This document shows, one piece after another, positions 51,644-60,195 of a stretch of 64,000 nt of DNA. The position numbers and the translations under genes are program-made. The notes below the pieces were generated by a model that did no database searches, was not told the DNA's origin, and saw only the letters and a list, made by a program, of their open reading frames with translations. The DNA is taken from positions 13,513-77,512 of the forward strand of contig CALNAJ010000046.1 in the NCBI GenBank assembly GCA_937874695.1. Direction: 5' to 3'. Each line of letters opens with the position of its first letter. Position 1 is the stretch's first letter. This DNA comes from an uncultured Lactobacillus sp. (lineage in GTDB: Bacteria; Bacillota; Bacilli; Lactobacillales; Lactobacillaceae).

Positions 51644-52768
51644 TTATTTGCCAGGAACGTAGTCTTCATCGATGACCAAGACTGGTTTGATCGTCTTCCC
51701 GGAAACAGAGTCGGCGTTGGCTTCGTTGATTTGGCTGAACTTGTAGAACTTTTCAGTCTTTTGGTAGTCGAACATGCCTAACTTGTTGAATTCAATCAAC
51801 CGTGGAATATCAACTTGAGGAATGGAGTCCCCCATGTTGACCCCGATGACACTCTTGTCGTTGACACAGAGGTCGTTCCAAGTATCCAGGTCAATGTGAT
51901 GGTTCGTTACGGCAATCGCAGCCGAAGTCCCACCTTGTGCCAAGGCGTTGATGGAGTTGGAAATGACACTGGCAACCCCGGTCGTGTCGACCGCGTAGTT
52001 GACACCGTAGCCACCGGTCAAGTCTTGCACAGCCTTGACGACGTCGTCTACGTCATTACTGTTGATGGTGTCAGTGGCACCGAGTTCCTTGGCTAATTTC
52101 AGCCGAGAATCCACGATATCAATGGCGATAACCTTGGTGCAACCAGAGATCCGGCCGGCCATCATAGCGGCCAACCCAACGGCCCCAGTCCCAAAGACGG
52201 CGATGGTGTCACCGGGCTTGGGCTTTAAGGTGTTCAGGACAGTCCCGGAACCGGTGACGTAGCCACAGCCCAGAGGACCTAAGCCCCGCAGATCCAAGTC
52301 CTTGTCGACTTTAACGGCGTTCCGTTCCCGAACGACCGTGGTTGACGTGAAGGAACTTTGGTCGAACATGTCGGCAACGTCATGACCGTTTTCGGTAAAG
52401 TGCGCGGTCCCATCTGGCCGAACCCCAGAGAGGTTGTTGGCAGCGTAGTTTTCACACTGCGTTGGGATCCCCTTCAGGCAGCTCTTACAGTTCCCACAGC
52501 CGTAGAAACTCAGGACAACGTGATCGCCCGGCTTGAATTGGGTAACTTCGGGGCCGACTTTTTCAACGATCCCAGAGCCTTCATGCCCCAATACAATCGG
52601 GTAGTCAATGACGGCGACCCCGGTACGGAGCGCTTCGTCGGAGTGACAGATCCCACTGGCAACCATGTGGACTTGAATGTCATCTGGGCCCATCTTGGCC
52701 AGTTCAACGTCATCACGAATTTCAAAATCAGCATTTTGCTTATCAACAACTGCAGCTTTAATCTTCAT
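51644..52768 (-). CDS. NAD(P)-dependent zinc alcohol dehydrogenase (aryl/class III-like)
   Basis: 374 residues from ATG 52768 after AGGTG; an upstream in-frame ATG is not supported. Catalytic zinc ligands are Cys in SGICHSDE, GHEGSGIVEKVG and Cys in LGCGYVTGSG. The structural zinc lobe is CGNCKSCLKGIPTQC, and the Rossmann motif is GTGAVGLAA. The layout matches aryl-alcohol/glutathione-type dehydrogenases. A same-strand aldehyde dehydrogenase lies 234 bp upstream, so the pair could run an alcohol-aldehyde-acid path. A perfect cre site is near its start. Confidence 0.92.
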   Translation of the reverse strand: MKIKAAVVDKQNADFEIRDDVELAKMGPDDIQVHMVASGICHSDEALRTGVAVIDYPIVLGHEGSGIVEKVGPEVTQFKPGDHVVLSFYGCGNCKSCLKGIPTQCENYAANNLSGVRPDGTAHFTENGHDVADMFDQSSFTSTTVVRERNAVKVDKDLDLRGLGPLGCGYVTGSGTVLNTLKPKPGDTIAVFGTGAVGLAAMMAGRISGCTKVIAIDIVDSRLKLAKELGATDTINSNDVDDVVKAVQDLTGGYGVNYAVDTTGVASVISNSINALAQGGTSAAIAVTNHHIDLDTWNDLCVNDKSVIGVNMGDSIPQVDIPRLIEFNKLGMFDYQKTEKFYKFSQINEANADSVSGKTIKPVLVIDEDYVPGK

Positions 52769-52829
52769 AATTGGCACCTCGGTTTTAAATTTATGTTTAC
52801 ATTGATAATTATCACACATGTAGCGAGAA

Positions 52830-52845
52830 AAGCAAGCGCTTTCAT
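52830..52845 (-). promoter_or_regulatory. cre site before the alcohol dehydrogenase
   Basis: On the minus strand ATGAAAGCGCTTGCTT matches the cre consensus at every defined position; ~60 bp upstream of the start codon. Confidence 0.75.
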
Positions 52846-52958
52846 AAAGGCTATTCGCTACCTATGTCCTTCTAATCACCGCCATACCAGCGTTTGTGAT
52901 GTTAGCGTCAAAACGTTGAAACTGATGGGATTAATCAAAACTTTTTCACAGTCACAGG

Positions 52959-52991
52959 AAAAAAGATAATTCCTGACGAATTACCTTTTTT
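52959..52991 (-). terminator. Terminator of the aldehyde dehydrogenase gene
   Basis: GGTAATTC pairs with GAATTATC; TTTTTTCC follows on the minus strand. Confidence 0.8.
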
Positions 52992-53002
52992 CGACGCTAT
53001 GA

Positions 53003-54478
53003 CTAGCCGTTGGCCTTTTCAGGATGGCCTTGCAGGTAGATAACGTGGGTGTTCAGGAATTCTTCGATCCCGTGCTTCCCATCGTCACCACCGATACCAG
53101 ATTCCTTCCAGCCGGAGTGAGACCCGTTCATGGCTTCAAAATTGAACCGGTTGATGTAAGTTTCACCATCTTCAAGTTCCTTGGAAGCACGCATGGCGTT
53201 GTCGAGATTCTGGGTAAAGATGGAAGAGGTCAACCCGAAGTCACTGTCGTTAGCCATTTCAATGGCATCGTCCAACGTCTTAAAGGTCAAGACAGGGAGG
53301 ACTGGGCCAAAGATTTCGTCTTGCACAATTTCAGAATCTTGCTTGACGTTACTAATAACGGTTGGTTCGAAGAAGAAGCCCTTAGCGATCTTAACGACGT
53401 GACCACCAGTTTCCAGCTTGCCACCGGCCTTAACAGCACGGTCGACCATGCCAGATACCTTGTCCAAAGCGGCTTGGTTAATCAGTGGGCCCATGCCAAT
53501 GTCTTCGTGAGCCATTGGATCGCCGACGGTAACTTCGCCCATCTTGGTTGCCAACTTCTTCGTGAATTCATCCGCAACGTCTTCTTGAACGTAGACCCGT
53601 TCACAGTTGTTGCAGAGTTGCCCGTTGTTGTCGACCCGTGAATCGATGATAGATTGTACGGCTAAATCGATGTCGGCATCCTTGCAAACAATGGCAGGTG
53701 CTTTCCCACCAAGTTCCAGAGATACCTTGGCCATATGGGTGGCAGCGGCAGCCATGACCCGCTTCCCGGAGTTAACGGAACCGGTCAGGCTGATAATCCC
53801 AATCTTCTTGTTCTTAGAAAGTTCGTCCCCAATGACGGCACCGGGTCCGGTAATAATGTTGACGACACCCTTAGGAATGCCAACCTTGGCACAAATCTTC
53901 CCAAATTCAAGGCCTAAGTTAGGTGTATCGGTACTTGGTTTCATAACGATCGTGTTCCCGGTAACCAAGGCTGGCCCCATCTTCCGGGCAATCAAGAAGA
54001 ATGGGAAGTTCCAAGGCAAGATTCCGGCAGCGACCCCAATTGGTTGCTTGTCGATCATGATGCTTTCGTTAGGATTATCGGATTGAAGAATTTCTCCTTC
54101 GTAAGTCCGCGAAGCGCTGGCCATGTAGTCAAAGTAGTCGGCAGAGAACATAATTTCCGTGGTGGCTAGTGACTTGATCTTGCCTTGTTCCTCTTGCAGC
54201 ATGGCAATTAGGTGAGCGGAGTCTTTACGAACTTCGGTGGCAACGTCGTGGAGGTATTGCCCACGAGTTGCGGCAGGAACCTTCTTCCAGGATTTCTGTG
54301 CTTTGTAGGCAGCGTCGATGGCTTCACGAGCTTCATCGACGGTTGCGCTAGGAACAGTGGAAATGGGGTCCCCGGTAGCTGGGTTGATCACGGTGATCAG
54401 GTTACCAGAAGTGGAGTCCTTGAATTCACCGTTAATGTACATTTGATAATGTTTCAGTGCGACAGAGTTCTGTGTCAT
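53003..54478 (-). CDS. NAD-dependent aldehyde dehydrogenase (AldA-like)
   Basis: 491 residues from ATG 54478. NAD site PWNFPFFLIARKMGPALVTG and SLTGSVNSGKRV, general base Glu in LELGGKAP, and nucleophile Cys in GQLCNNCERVYV. The sequence style is that of lactaldehyde/glycolaldehyde dehydrogenase (AldA), although succinate-semialdehyde dehydrogenases are close. It oxidises aldehydes to acids with NAD+. With the downstream alcohol dehydrogenase it may process diol or aromatic alcohols; the genes have separate terminators. Confidence 0.9.
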   Translation of the reverse strand: MTQNSVALKHYQMYINGEFKDSTSGNLITVINPATGDPISTVPSATVDEAREAIDAAYKAQKSWKKVPAATRGQYLHDVATEVRKDSAHLIAMLQEEQGKIKSLATTEIMFSADYFDYMASASRTYEGEILQSDNPNESIMIDKQPIGVAAGILPWNFPFFLIARKMGPALVTGNTIVMKPSTDTPNLGLEFGKICAKVGIPKGVVNIITGPGAVIGDELSKNKKIGIISLTGSVNSGKRVMAAAATHMAKVSLELGGKAPAIVCKDADIDLAVQSIIDSRVDNNGQLCNNCERVYVQEDVADEFTKKLATKMGEVTVGDPMAHEDIGMGPLINQAALDKVSGMVDRAVKAGGKLETGGHVVKIAKGFFFEPTVISNVKQDSEIVQDEIFGPVLPVLTFKTLDDAIEMANDSDFGLTSSIFTQNLDNAMRASKELEDGETYINRFNFEAMNGSHSGWKESGIGGDDGKHGIEEFLNTHVIYLQGHPEKANG

Positions 54479-54775
54479 AATGCGAAATACTTCCTTTCCC
54501 AATTATCCAAATCGGTAGGTGCGATAACATCGAATATATCTGGGTAGTAAACGAAAAAACGTCACAGATTGTTACAACGTGAGCAAAACATAATCAAAAC
54601 TAAACGCGCGTATTTATTTGATTACTCGACATCGTTATAGTCCCTTTTGTGTTTCATTGCAAATTGATTCACAAAAATTTATGTCCTAAATCGTCCTTAA
54701 AATTCGGCAAATGTCAAGAGCGACTAGCGGTTCATAATTTTTGGGAGATTTATCGCAAACTTTCTAAACTATAGG

Positions 54776-55576
54776 TCAGCGGGAGGGATCGCTAGACTCT
54801 AAAAATTCGGGATGATTCTGAAGAAAGGTCGCAGCACTAGGATGATTGACTAAAAAATCGTGACGCTTAACCGGATCGGCAGTAAGCTTCCGCAAGTGTT
54901 CAAATTCAGAGGGGGAGTTTGCGGTGATGCCTGGATAAAATATTTCCGTCGTGCTACGGTCTTTCACGGCCTTGACGTAGACCTGGGCAACATTCGCGGG
55001 AAGCATGGCCTCACTGGTGCCAGCAATTCCCTGAATCGTCATCAAGCCCACGTATGTGTTGGTGCCAGCCATTTCGGCAGCTAAGGAAAGGGCATAGCTG
55101 CGGAGAGCCGCTTTGGTGAGGGATAAGGTTGTCGTCGTCTTATCAGGATGGTGGGCAGCGCCACCACCCGTGAAGAGGATGTTGCGAGGGGTGTCAGTTG
55201 GGGCCAGTTCTAAGAATTGCCGACTGGTGGTAATGGCACCGAGAACGTTGGTATCAAAGCGTTGGCAAATTTCGCTGATGGGCGTGGTTAAGGGGCCGTC
55301 CAGCATGGTATTCGCAACGTTATAGACGAGAGTCTGGGGATGACCGAATTGTCGATTCACCTGCATGAAGAGGTTCGCCGTTTGCTGCGGATCAGTTGCA
55401 TCCGCGGCAATCCAGTCGGCCGCCAAGCCTTCCGTATGAAGTTGTTCCGTCATGGCCTGTAAGTTCTGCGCGTTACGGGCGACCAGAACGGGGTGGTGGC
55501 CGGCCTCGCTGAAGGCCCGCGCGATTGCGAGTCCAAAGCCAGAACCGGCACCAAGGACAATAACTGTCTTTGTCAT
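54776..55576 (-). CDS. Short-chain dehydrogenase/reductase
   Basis: 266 residues from ATG 55576, preceded by GGAGG; the longer upstream frame would pass through a parS sequence. Rossmann motif GAGSGFGLAIA at the N-terminus. The NNAG-equivalent is YNVANTM, and the Tyr/Lys pair is not in the usual YxxxK form (TTLSLTKAALRSYALSL), so the catalytic tyrosine seems missing. It may be a binding protein or an atypical SDR. It has no obvious partner. Confidence 0.82.
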   Translation of the reverse strand: MTKTVIVLGAGSGFGLAIARAFSEAGHHPVLVARNAQNLQAMTEQLHTEGLAADWIAADATDPQQTANLFMQVNRQFGHPQTLVYNVANTMLDGPLTTPISEICQRFDTNVLGAITTSRQFLELAPTDTPRNILFTGGGAAHHPDKTTTTLSLTKAALRSYALSLAAEMAGTNTYVGLMTIQGIAGTSEAMLPANVAQVYVKAVKDRSTTEIFYPGITANSPSEFEHLRKLTADPVKRHDFLVNHPSAATFLQNHPEFLESSDPSR

Positions 55577-55609
55577 GAGTTTTGCCTCCGATATTCGATG
55601 GATACGAGC

Positions 55610-55625
55610 TGTTTCACGTGAAACA
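55610..55625. promoter_or_regulatory. Perfect parS site (ParB/Spo0J binding)
   Basis: TGTTTCACGTGAAACA is the exact chromosomal parS consensus of Firmicutes. It lies 34 bp upstream of the SDR start. Six one-base variants occur elsewhere in the window. Confidence 0.75.
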
Positions 55626-55795
55626 TACTCGCCTGAAAGTACCATACCAGCTTAAGCGGATTGGTGCAAAGAATGGGGGCGTAAACCCGAATATTTGTTG
55701 AATGACCGAATCAAGTTAACTGCTGAAAGCTTCACTGGTGATGCCTGACAGGATCCCCTCATAGCTGATATGGCGGTGGTTAGCGGCATCGTGAC

Positions 55796-55830
55796 GCAAA
55801 AAAGTCCAAGACAATTGCGTCTTGGACTTT
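55796..55830 (-). terminator. Terminator of the amidase gene
   Basis: AAAGTCCAAGAC pairs with GTCTTGGACTTT; TTTTTTGC follows on the minus strand. Confidence 0.9.
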
Positions 55831-55863
55831 AATGATTAGCCCCTTGAAAGAGTGCTAAATGTG

Positions 55864-56562
55864 TTACTTGATTTTTTCGTTGGTAATAGCTTCGATATCA
55901 GCCTTGGCAATCTTAGCCATATGCTTTTTGAGATGCTTAACATCATTCTTGTTGGTGATGAAGCCAGATTCGACCAAGCTGTAGTCGATACCACGACGGC
56001 GTAAGACGTTGCAGTTCCGCAGGTTCGTCCGGTAGCTGAAACCGTTGTAGGCCCGGTTCAAGCCGACATACTTCTTGATAACTTTAGCCAAACGTCTGTC
56101 ACGTTTCGTCGGGTGCTTCTTGTGAATGATCACGTGGCCACCGTGACCAGCGGGGGCATCCAAGTGGAACATGATGACCGTAGTGTTCTTGTTGAGCTTG
56201 TAAGAACCCTTGTGATGGTACAGCGTGTCGCTGACCAAATTCTTCTTAGGATTATAGAAGGTAATCGTACTGCCCTTGACTTCCTTCGCATACTTCCGTA
56301 ATTGTGGCAACATGTGTTTCCGCAAGAAGGTGGCTTCCGTCGTCCCGTTACCACGGGCACCAGGATCGCCGGCACCGTGGCCCATGACGATTAAGTAGTG
56401 TTTCTTAGCCTTGGGTTTAGCCTTGGCCTTGGCTTTCTTGGCCGTTTTAGATGTGGCTGTTTGGTTAGCAGCGTTGGCCGTGGTGATCGTTGTGGTGGCA
56501 AGTGCTAGTGGCAAGAGTAGCATGATGCCGGCAACAAAGCCCATTTTCCAGTTACGTTTCAT
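55864..56562 (-). CDS. Secreted N-acetylmuramoyl-L-alanine amidase (Amidase_3-like)
   Basis: 232 residues. Signal peptide ~1-32 (MGFVAGIMLLLPLALATT region, cleavage after ANA). A Lys/Ala linker follows, then the zinc amidase domain: MGHGAGDPGARGNGTTEATF (His, Glu), MFHLDAPAGHGGHVI and VESGFITNKNDVKHL. It cleaves the bond between MurNAc and the stem peptide, likely in cell separation or turnover. There is no separate wall-binding domain unless the basic linker does this. Confidence 0.85.
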   Translation of the reverse strand: MKRNWKMGFVAGIMLLLPLALATTTITTANAANQTATSKTAKKAKAKAKPKAKKHYLIVMGHGAGDPGARGNGTTEATFLRKHMLPQLRKYAKEVKGSTITFYNPKKNLVSDTLYHHKGSYKLNKNTTVIMFHLDAPAGHGGHVIIHKKHPTKRDRRLAKVIKKYVGLNRAYNGFSYRTNLRNCNVLRRRGIDYSLVESGFITNKNDVKHLKKHMAKIAKADIEAITNEKIK

Positions 56563-56709
56563 TCCTGATCGACTCCTTATGTATTCTTGTTAACGCCTTT
56601 AATCATACGCCAAAGGTGCTGATTAAGGTAGTGTTACTTACAAGAAAAAGGAATTATACAAGAGAAAATGCACGATGGAAAGTGAACATCGGTAGCCGTG
56701 TTTGGTCGG

Positions 56710-57651
56710 TTAGTGGTAGCGGGCGGTCATCTCCGCGAGGGTGGTCTTCATACTAGCCACGAACTCGGCCGGAGCAATGACTTCAACGTTAGTCCCCTGG
56801 CTGAGTAACCACATCTTGGCACCAAGGTCGAAAGTGATTGTCTCAATGATAACGTAATCTGAGTGATGGGAAATGATTTTAGCCGTGGGAAAGCGATCAA
56901 GGGCGGCCTCAACGATTCCCCAGAACTTAAAGCGGAGAGTTATTTTCTGGCCAGGCGTCATGTAATGGATGAGCTGCCGTAATTCACCGTCCTCGAAGCG
57001 TTCGGCCCGGTTGCGCGTGATAACCTGGTTACTAGTTTGAAAGTGACGAATTCGGTCAAGTCGATAGAAGAGATTACTGCGGTATTTGGCGTTATAGGCG
57101 ACAACGTAGAAGTAATATTCGGAAAAGATAACGGCCTCTGGCAGAATCGTGCGCGTCACGATTTCACGATGTTGCTTCTGGTAAATGATGGTTACCGGCT
57201 GTTTTTGCGTGATAAATTGGCTGAACTGCCATAGGCGATTCAACAGTGGTTGCTGATGCTGTAGGGGGTGATAGTGAAATAATTCGTTTTTAATAATTGG
57301 TTGAATTTCACGTTGGTCGTCCGGGATAGACAGGCTGAGCAAACTGGTGATGGTCTGTTTCATCTCGACGGTTGGCAAAGAGCGGCTTGCTAATAACACT
57401 TTTATTAATAACAAAATGGACTGTTTAGTAATAGTAGTTTGCGTTCCTTGTAGCTGGTAGCCGTTTAGACGGCGGGAGTAGGTCAGGCGATAGTCGAGGT
57501 TTTCAGCGGCTAGGAACTCACGTAGTTGACTGAAGTCACGTTGAATGACGCGGGGCGTCACGTCAAAGCGACTGGTAAGTTCGGCCTTGACGGCAACGTG
57601 ACCAGTTAACAAGGATTGGAAAATATAGAGTTGACGGTAAGCGGCGTTCAT
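56710..57651 (-). CDS. HTH/WYL-domain transcriptional regulator
   Basis: 313 residues. N-terminal DeoR-like winged HTH (LTSRFDVTPRVIQRDFSQL). The WYL domain in the middle has IIYQKQHREIV and AVIFSEYYFYVVAYNAKYRSNLFYRLDRI (adjoining spans), and a C-terminal extension follows. WYL domains bind nucleic acids or small ligands and regulate DNA-damage, defence or metabolic genes. It is divergent from a small Mor-like gene; no defence genes are visible nearby. Confidence 0.85.
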   Translation of the reverse strand: MNAAYRQLYIFQSLLTGHVAVKAELTSRFDVTPRVIQRDFSQLREFLAAENLDYRLTYSRRLNGYQLQGTQTTITKQSILLLIKVLLASRSLPTVEMKQTITSLLSLSIPDDQREIQPIIKNELFHYHPLQHQQPLLNRLWQFSQFITQKQPVTIIYQKQHREIVTRTILPEAVIFSEYYFYVVAYNAKYRSNLFYRLDRIRHFQTSNQVITRNRAERFEDGELRQLIHYMTPGQKITLRFKFWGIVEAALDRFPTAKIISHHSDYVIIETITFDLGAKMWLLSQGTNVEVIAPAEFVASMKTTLAEMTARYH

Positions 57652-57737
57652 GAGGCATCCTCTTTTCGTAGATAGACGTATACGTTCTATCTACCAGTGT
57701 AAGCTGGGGTCAATCAGTTAGCAATGGGGGAATCAAT

Positions 57738-57992
57738 ATGGATAATCCACAGAATTGGCAAGTGTTGTATCGTGAGATCTCACAGGTCATTGGTCGCTCG
57801 GCAACGCGACAACTTTACCATTATTTTCAGGGCATGCAGGTCAGTTTCCCACAGCGACTATTGGACCCACGCAGGGAGGCTGATCTTATGTATCAAGAGT
57901 ATTGCCGCGGTAGCAGTGTGACGCGGTTGGCTCAGCGACATAATTACTCTGAACGCAGTGTTCGCCGGATCTTAGCGAAGTTTAGAGAGTAA
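57738..57992 (+). CDS. Small Mor-like HTH protein
   Basis: 84 residues from ATG 57738 after GGGGA. LYHYFQGMQVSFPQRLLDPRREADLMYQEY and RLAQRHNYSERSVRRILAKFRE (spans) resemble the Mor/C family of phage-Mu-type activators: a beta-strand dimer part followed by a C-terminal HTH. It is a paralogue of the protein at 58821 and lies 114 bp before a nucleotidyltransferase gene. Targets unknown. Confidence 0.75.
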   Translation: MDNPQNWQVLYREISQVIGRSATRQLYHYFQGMQVSFPQRLLDPRREADLMYQEYCRGSSVTRLAQRHNYSERSVRRILAKFRE

Positions 57993-58105
57993 AATAAAGC
58001 TGAACGAGTGGCCTGAAAGAAGGGTGTATAAGGGCCTATAAGTGGATAAAGGCAGCGCGTTCTCAGACAGTCGCGTATAATCAACTCTAATAGGAGTGAT
58101 GACAG

Positions 58106-58672
58106 ATGACGACGGAAGAAGAACAGGTCTTAGAGATTATTCGCGCCACACCAGAGCTGATGACGATTCTCAGATTAATTCGGGATTGCCACCTCAAGCA
58201 AGGTGCCCTGGCCGCTGGCAGTATTCGCAACACGGTTTGGCAGGTGTTGAGTGGCCAGTCGGTAGCCCTGACCAGCGACGTTGACGTGGTTTACTTTGAC
58301 CGTGAGCGACCGGCAAGTGATGACTTAGAAATTTATGCGGCACTGACTGAACGTGTGCCCCAATATCAATGGCAGGTAAAGAATGAGGTCTACATGGCCC
58401 ACTATAACTTTGCGGACACACCGGAATTTACGTCGGTGGCGGATGCAATTGGCCACTTTGTGGAAGTGCCGACCTGCGTTGGCGCCTATCTCAACGAACA
58501 TGACGAGGTCAAATTAATTGCGCCCCACGGTGTGACGGACCTACTGAATTTTCGGTGTCGACCGATATCTTTTTATCAGCAGGACGAACAACATCTGGCA
58601 ATTTTTCGCCAACGCATGGCAGCTAAACAGTGGCAACGGCGATGGCCCCGGTTAGTCATTACTGAAATTTAA
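58106..58672 (+). CDS. Nucleotidyltransferase family protein (PF06042-type)
   Basis: 188 residues from ATG 58106, after AGGAGTGAT. The motif AAGSIRNTVWQVL...SDVDVVYFD (GS...D-x-D) near residues 38-70 is the nucleotidyltransferase active site, in the form typical of the PF06042 group. The C-terminal segment APHGVTDLLNFRCRPISFY also fits. Members probably transfer a nucleotide to a small molecule; some act as tRNA- or toxin-like enzymes, but there is no evidence for that here. It sits between two Mor-like genes. Confidence 0.85.
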   Translation: MTTEEEQVLEIIRATPELMTILRLIRDCHLKQGALAAGSIRNTVWQVLSGQSVALTSDVDVVYFDRERPASDDLEIYAALTERVPQYQWQVKNEVYMAHYNFADTPEFTSVADAIGHFVEVPTCVGAYLNEHDEVKLIAPHGVTDLLNFRCRPISFYQQDEQHLAIFRQRMAAKQWQRRWPRLVITEI

Positions 58673-58820
58673 GTGTTCGGACCGTCGCTTCTTGCGGATT
58701 TGTAAAGAATAATGCAAAGCAGACCTCATTTGTCGTTTATGGTAATCTGCATTTTCCCTCGCCTTAGGCCTTTGATACGCTATTGATGGCGGAAAACCGT
58801 ACAATGAGGAGGAATTGTCA

Positions 58821-59093
58821 ATGGCAATGCGTGTGGATTTATTGCAGGAATCATACGCCCAGTTATATGAACTATTGGGTGAAGATTTAACGGAAAAGAT
58901 TTATGAAATGTATCGTGGACGGCAAATTTCATTTCCAATGCGGCTCTATAACCGTGATAAGGTGGCTGAACAGATTGTCGAGGAGTACGATGGGCATAAC
59001 CTGGCCCAATTGACGAAGGAATATGATTACTCGCAGCGGTGGATTCGGCAGATTATTCAGAAGAGTCGCGAGCAAGATGAAAAGCAAAAATAA
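58821..59093 (+). CDS. Small Mor-like HTH protein
   Basis: 90 residues from ATG 58821, preceded by GAGGAGGAA. LYELLGEDLTEKIYEMYRGR, QISFPMRLYNRDKV and LTKEYDYSQRWIRQIIQKSR show the same two-part design as the protein at 57738: a dimer strand pair around SFP(M/Q)RL and a C-terminal HTH. This fits the Mor transcription activator family. Its role may be regulation of the adjoining nucleotidyltransferase or a distant target. Confidence 0.8.
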   Translation: MAMRVDLLQESYAQLYELLGEDLTEKIYEMYRGRQISFPMRLYNRDKVAEQIVEEYDGHNLAQLTKEYDYSQRWIRQIIQKSREQDEKQK

Positions 59094-59199
59094 GTTGGTG
59101 TAACGATTTTTAAATTAACAGGGGTGGAAATGGCAGGGACGCTTGGCTGGACTGAGCGTTTTTTGCGTGTCATCAGGATTCGCTTAATAAAATAGCAAT

Positions 59200-59236
59200 T
59201 TAAAAAAACAGACGGTCATCATTAACGATGGCCGTC
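59200..59236 (-). terminator. Terminator-like hairpin, minus strand
   Basis: GACGGTCATC pairs with GATGGCCGTC; seven T follow on the minus strand. It is a second hairpin after the DUF2798 terminator. Confidence 0.65.
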
Positions 59237-59273
59237 CGTTGGTCGTTGTCGTGGGACAACGATCATAAAATAG

Positions 59274-59311
59274 AAAAACGTCGCCACTACTGATTGGTAG
59301 CGGCGACGTTT
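59274..59311 (-). terminator. Terminator of the DUF2798 gene
   Basis: AAACGTCGCC pairs with GGCGACGTTT with an inner ACTAC/GGTAG stem; a T run follows on the minus strand. Confidence 0.85.
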
Positions 59312-59318
59312 AGTTAGG

Positions 59319-59825
59319 TTAATCTTCGACTGATTCTGGTTCTAAGTTTTCGGTAGCAGGGGTTGTTCTCTTCTGCACGGCGCCCAGGACTGCCCGTGCG
59401 ATGGGGCCAACCACGATTAATTGGAGTGGCAGGGCCATGAACACGTTGAAAACCCAAGTATGCAGGTAGGTGAGGAAGAAGTTACCGCCAAAGTTTTGCG
59501 TCACGATCATCCCAAATAGTGACATCAGCGTAACCATTCCCACAACCATCATGCATGAGATGGTCAGGGCAATTCGAATCTGCTTTTTCTTCATGTAATC
59601 GTTTAAGATAAATTTGAAAAAGATGCCCTTAACGGTGGGACCGATGATCCCCAAGTCGCAGATTGCGGCGACCACGAGCGCTAACGGATAACCCGTCAGG
59701 ACCTCACGGATGAAGTGATGAGAGAAACCGTCAGCTAAGGCGATGTTGTAGCCAGCCATGACCAAGACCATCAGTCCGGCCATCACGGCAGTAAATAAAA
59801 GTTCTTCTTTAAAGTTTTTAGGCAT
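59319..59825 (-). CDS. DUF2798 family membrane protein
   Basis: 168 residues with four membrane helices arranged as two similar halves (ELLFTAVMAGLMVLVMAGYN; IRIALTISCMMVVGMVTLM). VMAGYN, the charged loop and LPLQLIVVGPIAR fit DUF2798, a family of small membrane proteins without known role. The C-terminus is acidic. GAGGAG precedes the ATG. It forms its own unit. Confidence 0.82.
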   Translation of the reverse strand: MPKNFKEELLFTAVMAGLMVLVMAGYNIALADGFSHHFIREVLTGYPLALVVAAICDLGIIGPTVKGIFFKFILNDYMKKKQIRIALTISCMMVVGMVTLMSLFGMIVTQNFGGNFFLTYLHTWVFNVFMALPLQLIVVGPIARAVLGAVQKRTTPATENLEPESVED

Positions 59826-60195
59826 TGTGTTGCTCCTCGTTTGAATTTCCCACGAGATGTTAGCGTACCATAGATATTTTCATTTCGTAAGGATTATTTT
59901 GAAAATAAATGAAAAGAACGCTTACTTCCAGAAAATTTATGGCTATTAAGGCAGCAAAGCTGATTTAGCGGTATTTTCACGGCGACTATTTTCTGGGTAG
60001 AAGCTACAGTGATTAGGCGTAGCCAGCTTAGAAACTGAACGGCCCCTGACGACCCACTATAAACGGCGGTACGTCGTGTTTTCTGCGCGGTATTATACAA
60101 GGAAATCGGCGTTACCTTCGACCACCAATAACGCGTACTATTATCCTGCATTCATCATTTAATAATCAAATAATTATGAAGCGGGAGTGGTTTAC
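59826..60195. other. Gene-free intergenic stretch
   Basis: No convincing gene is seen in this ~370-bp region. An 85-codon minus-strand frame at 59894-60151 has no ribosome binding site and an unnatural composition. The stretch holds AT-rich ends and must contain the promoters of both flanking genes; I see no strong repeat. Confidence 0.5.

Noticed and set aside
58106..58672. Nucleotidyltransferase as the toxin of a toxin-antitoxin pair
   Set aside because: The neighbours are HTH proteins of the Mor type on their own ribosome binding sites, and there is no HEPN or known antitoxin partner.
57738..59093. Prophage remnant, suggested by Mor-like proteins
   Set aside because: No integrase, structural, lysis or packaging genes and no attachment repeats are visible around them.
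59894..60151. 85-codon minus-strand frame
   Set aside because: No ribosome binding site, unnatural composition, and it lies in a promoter-containing intergenic region.
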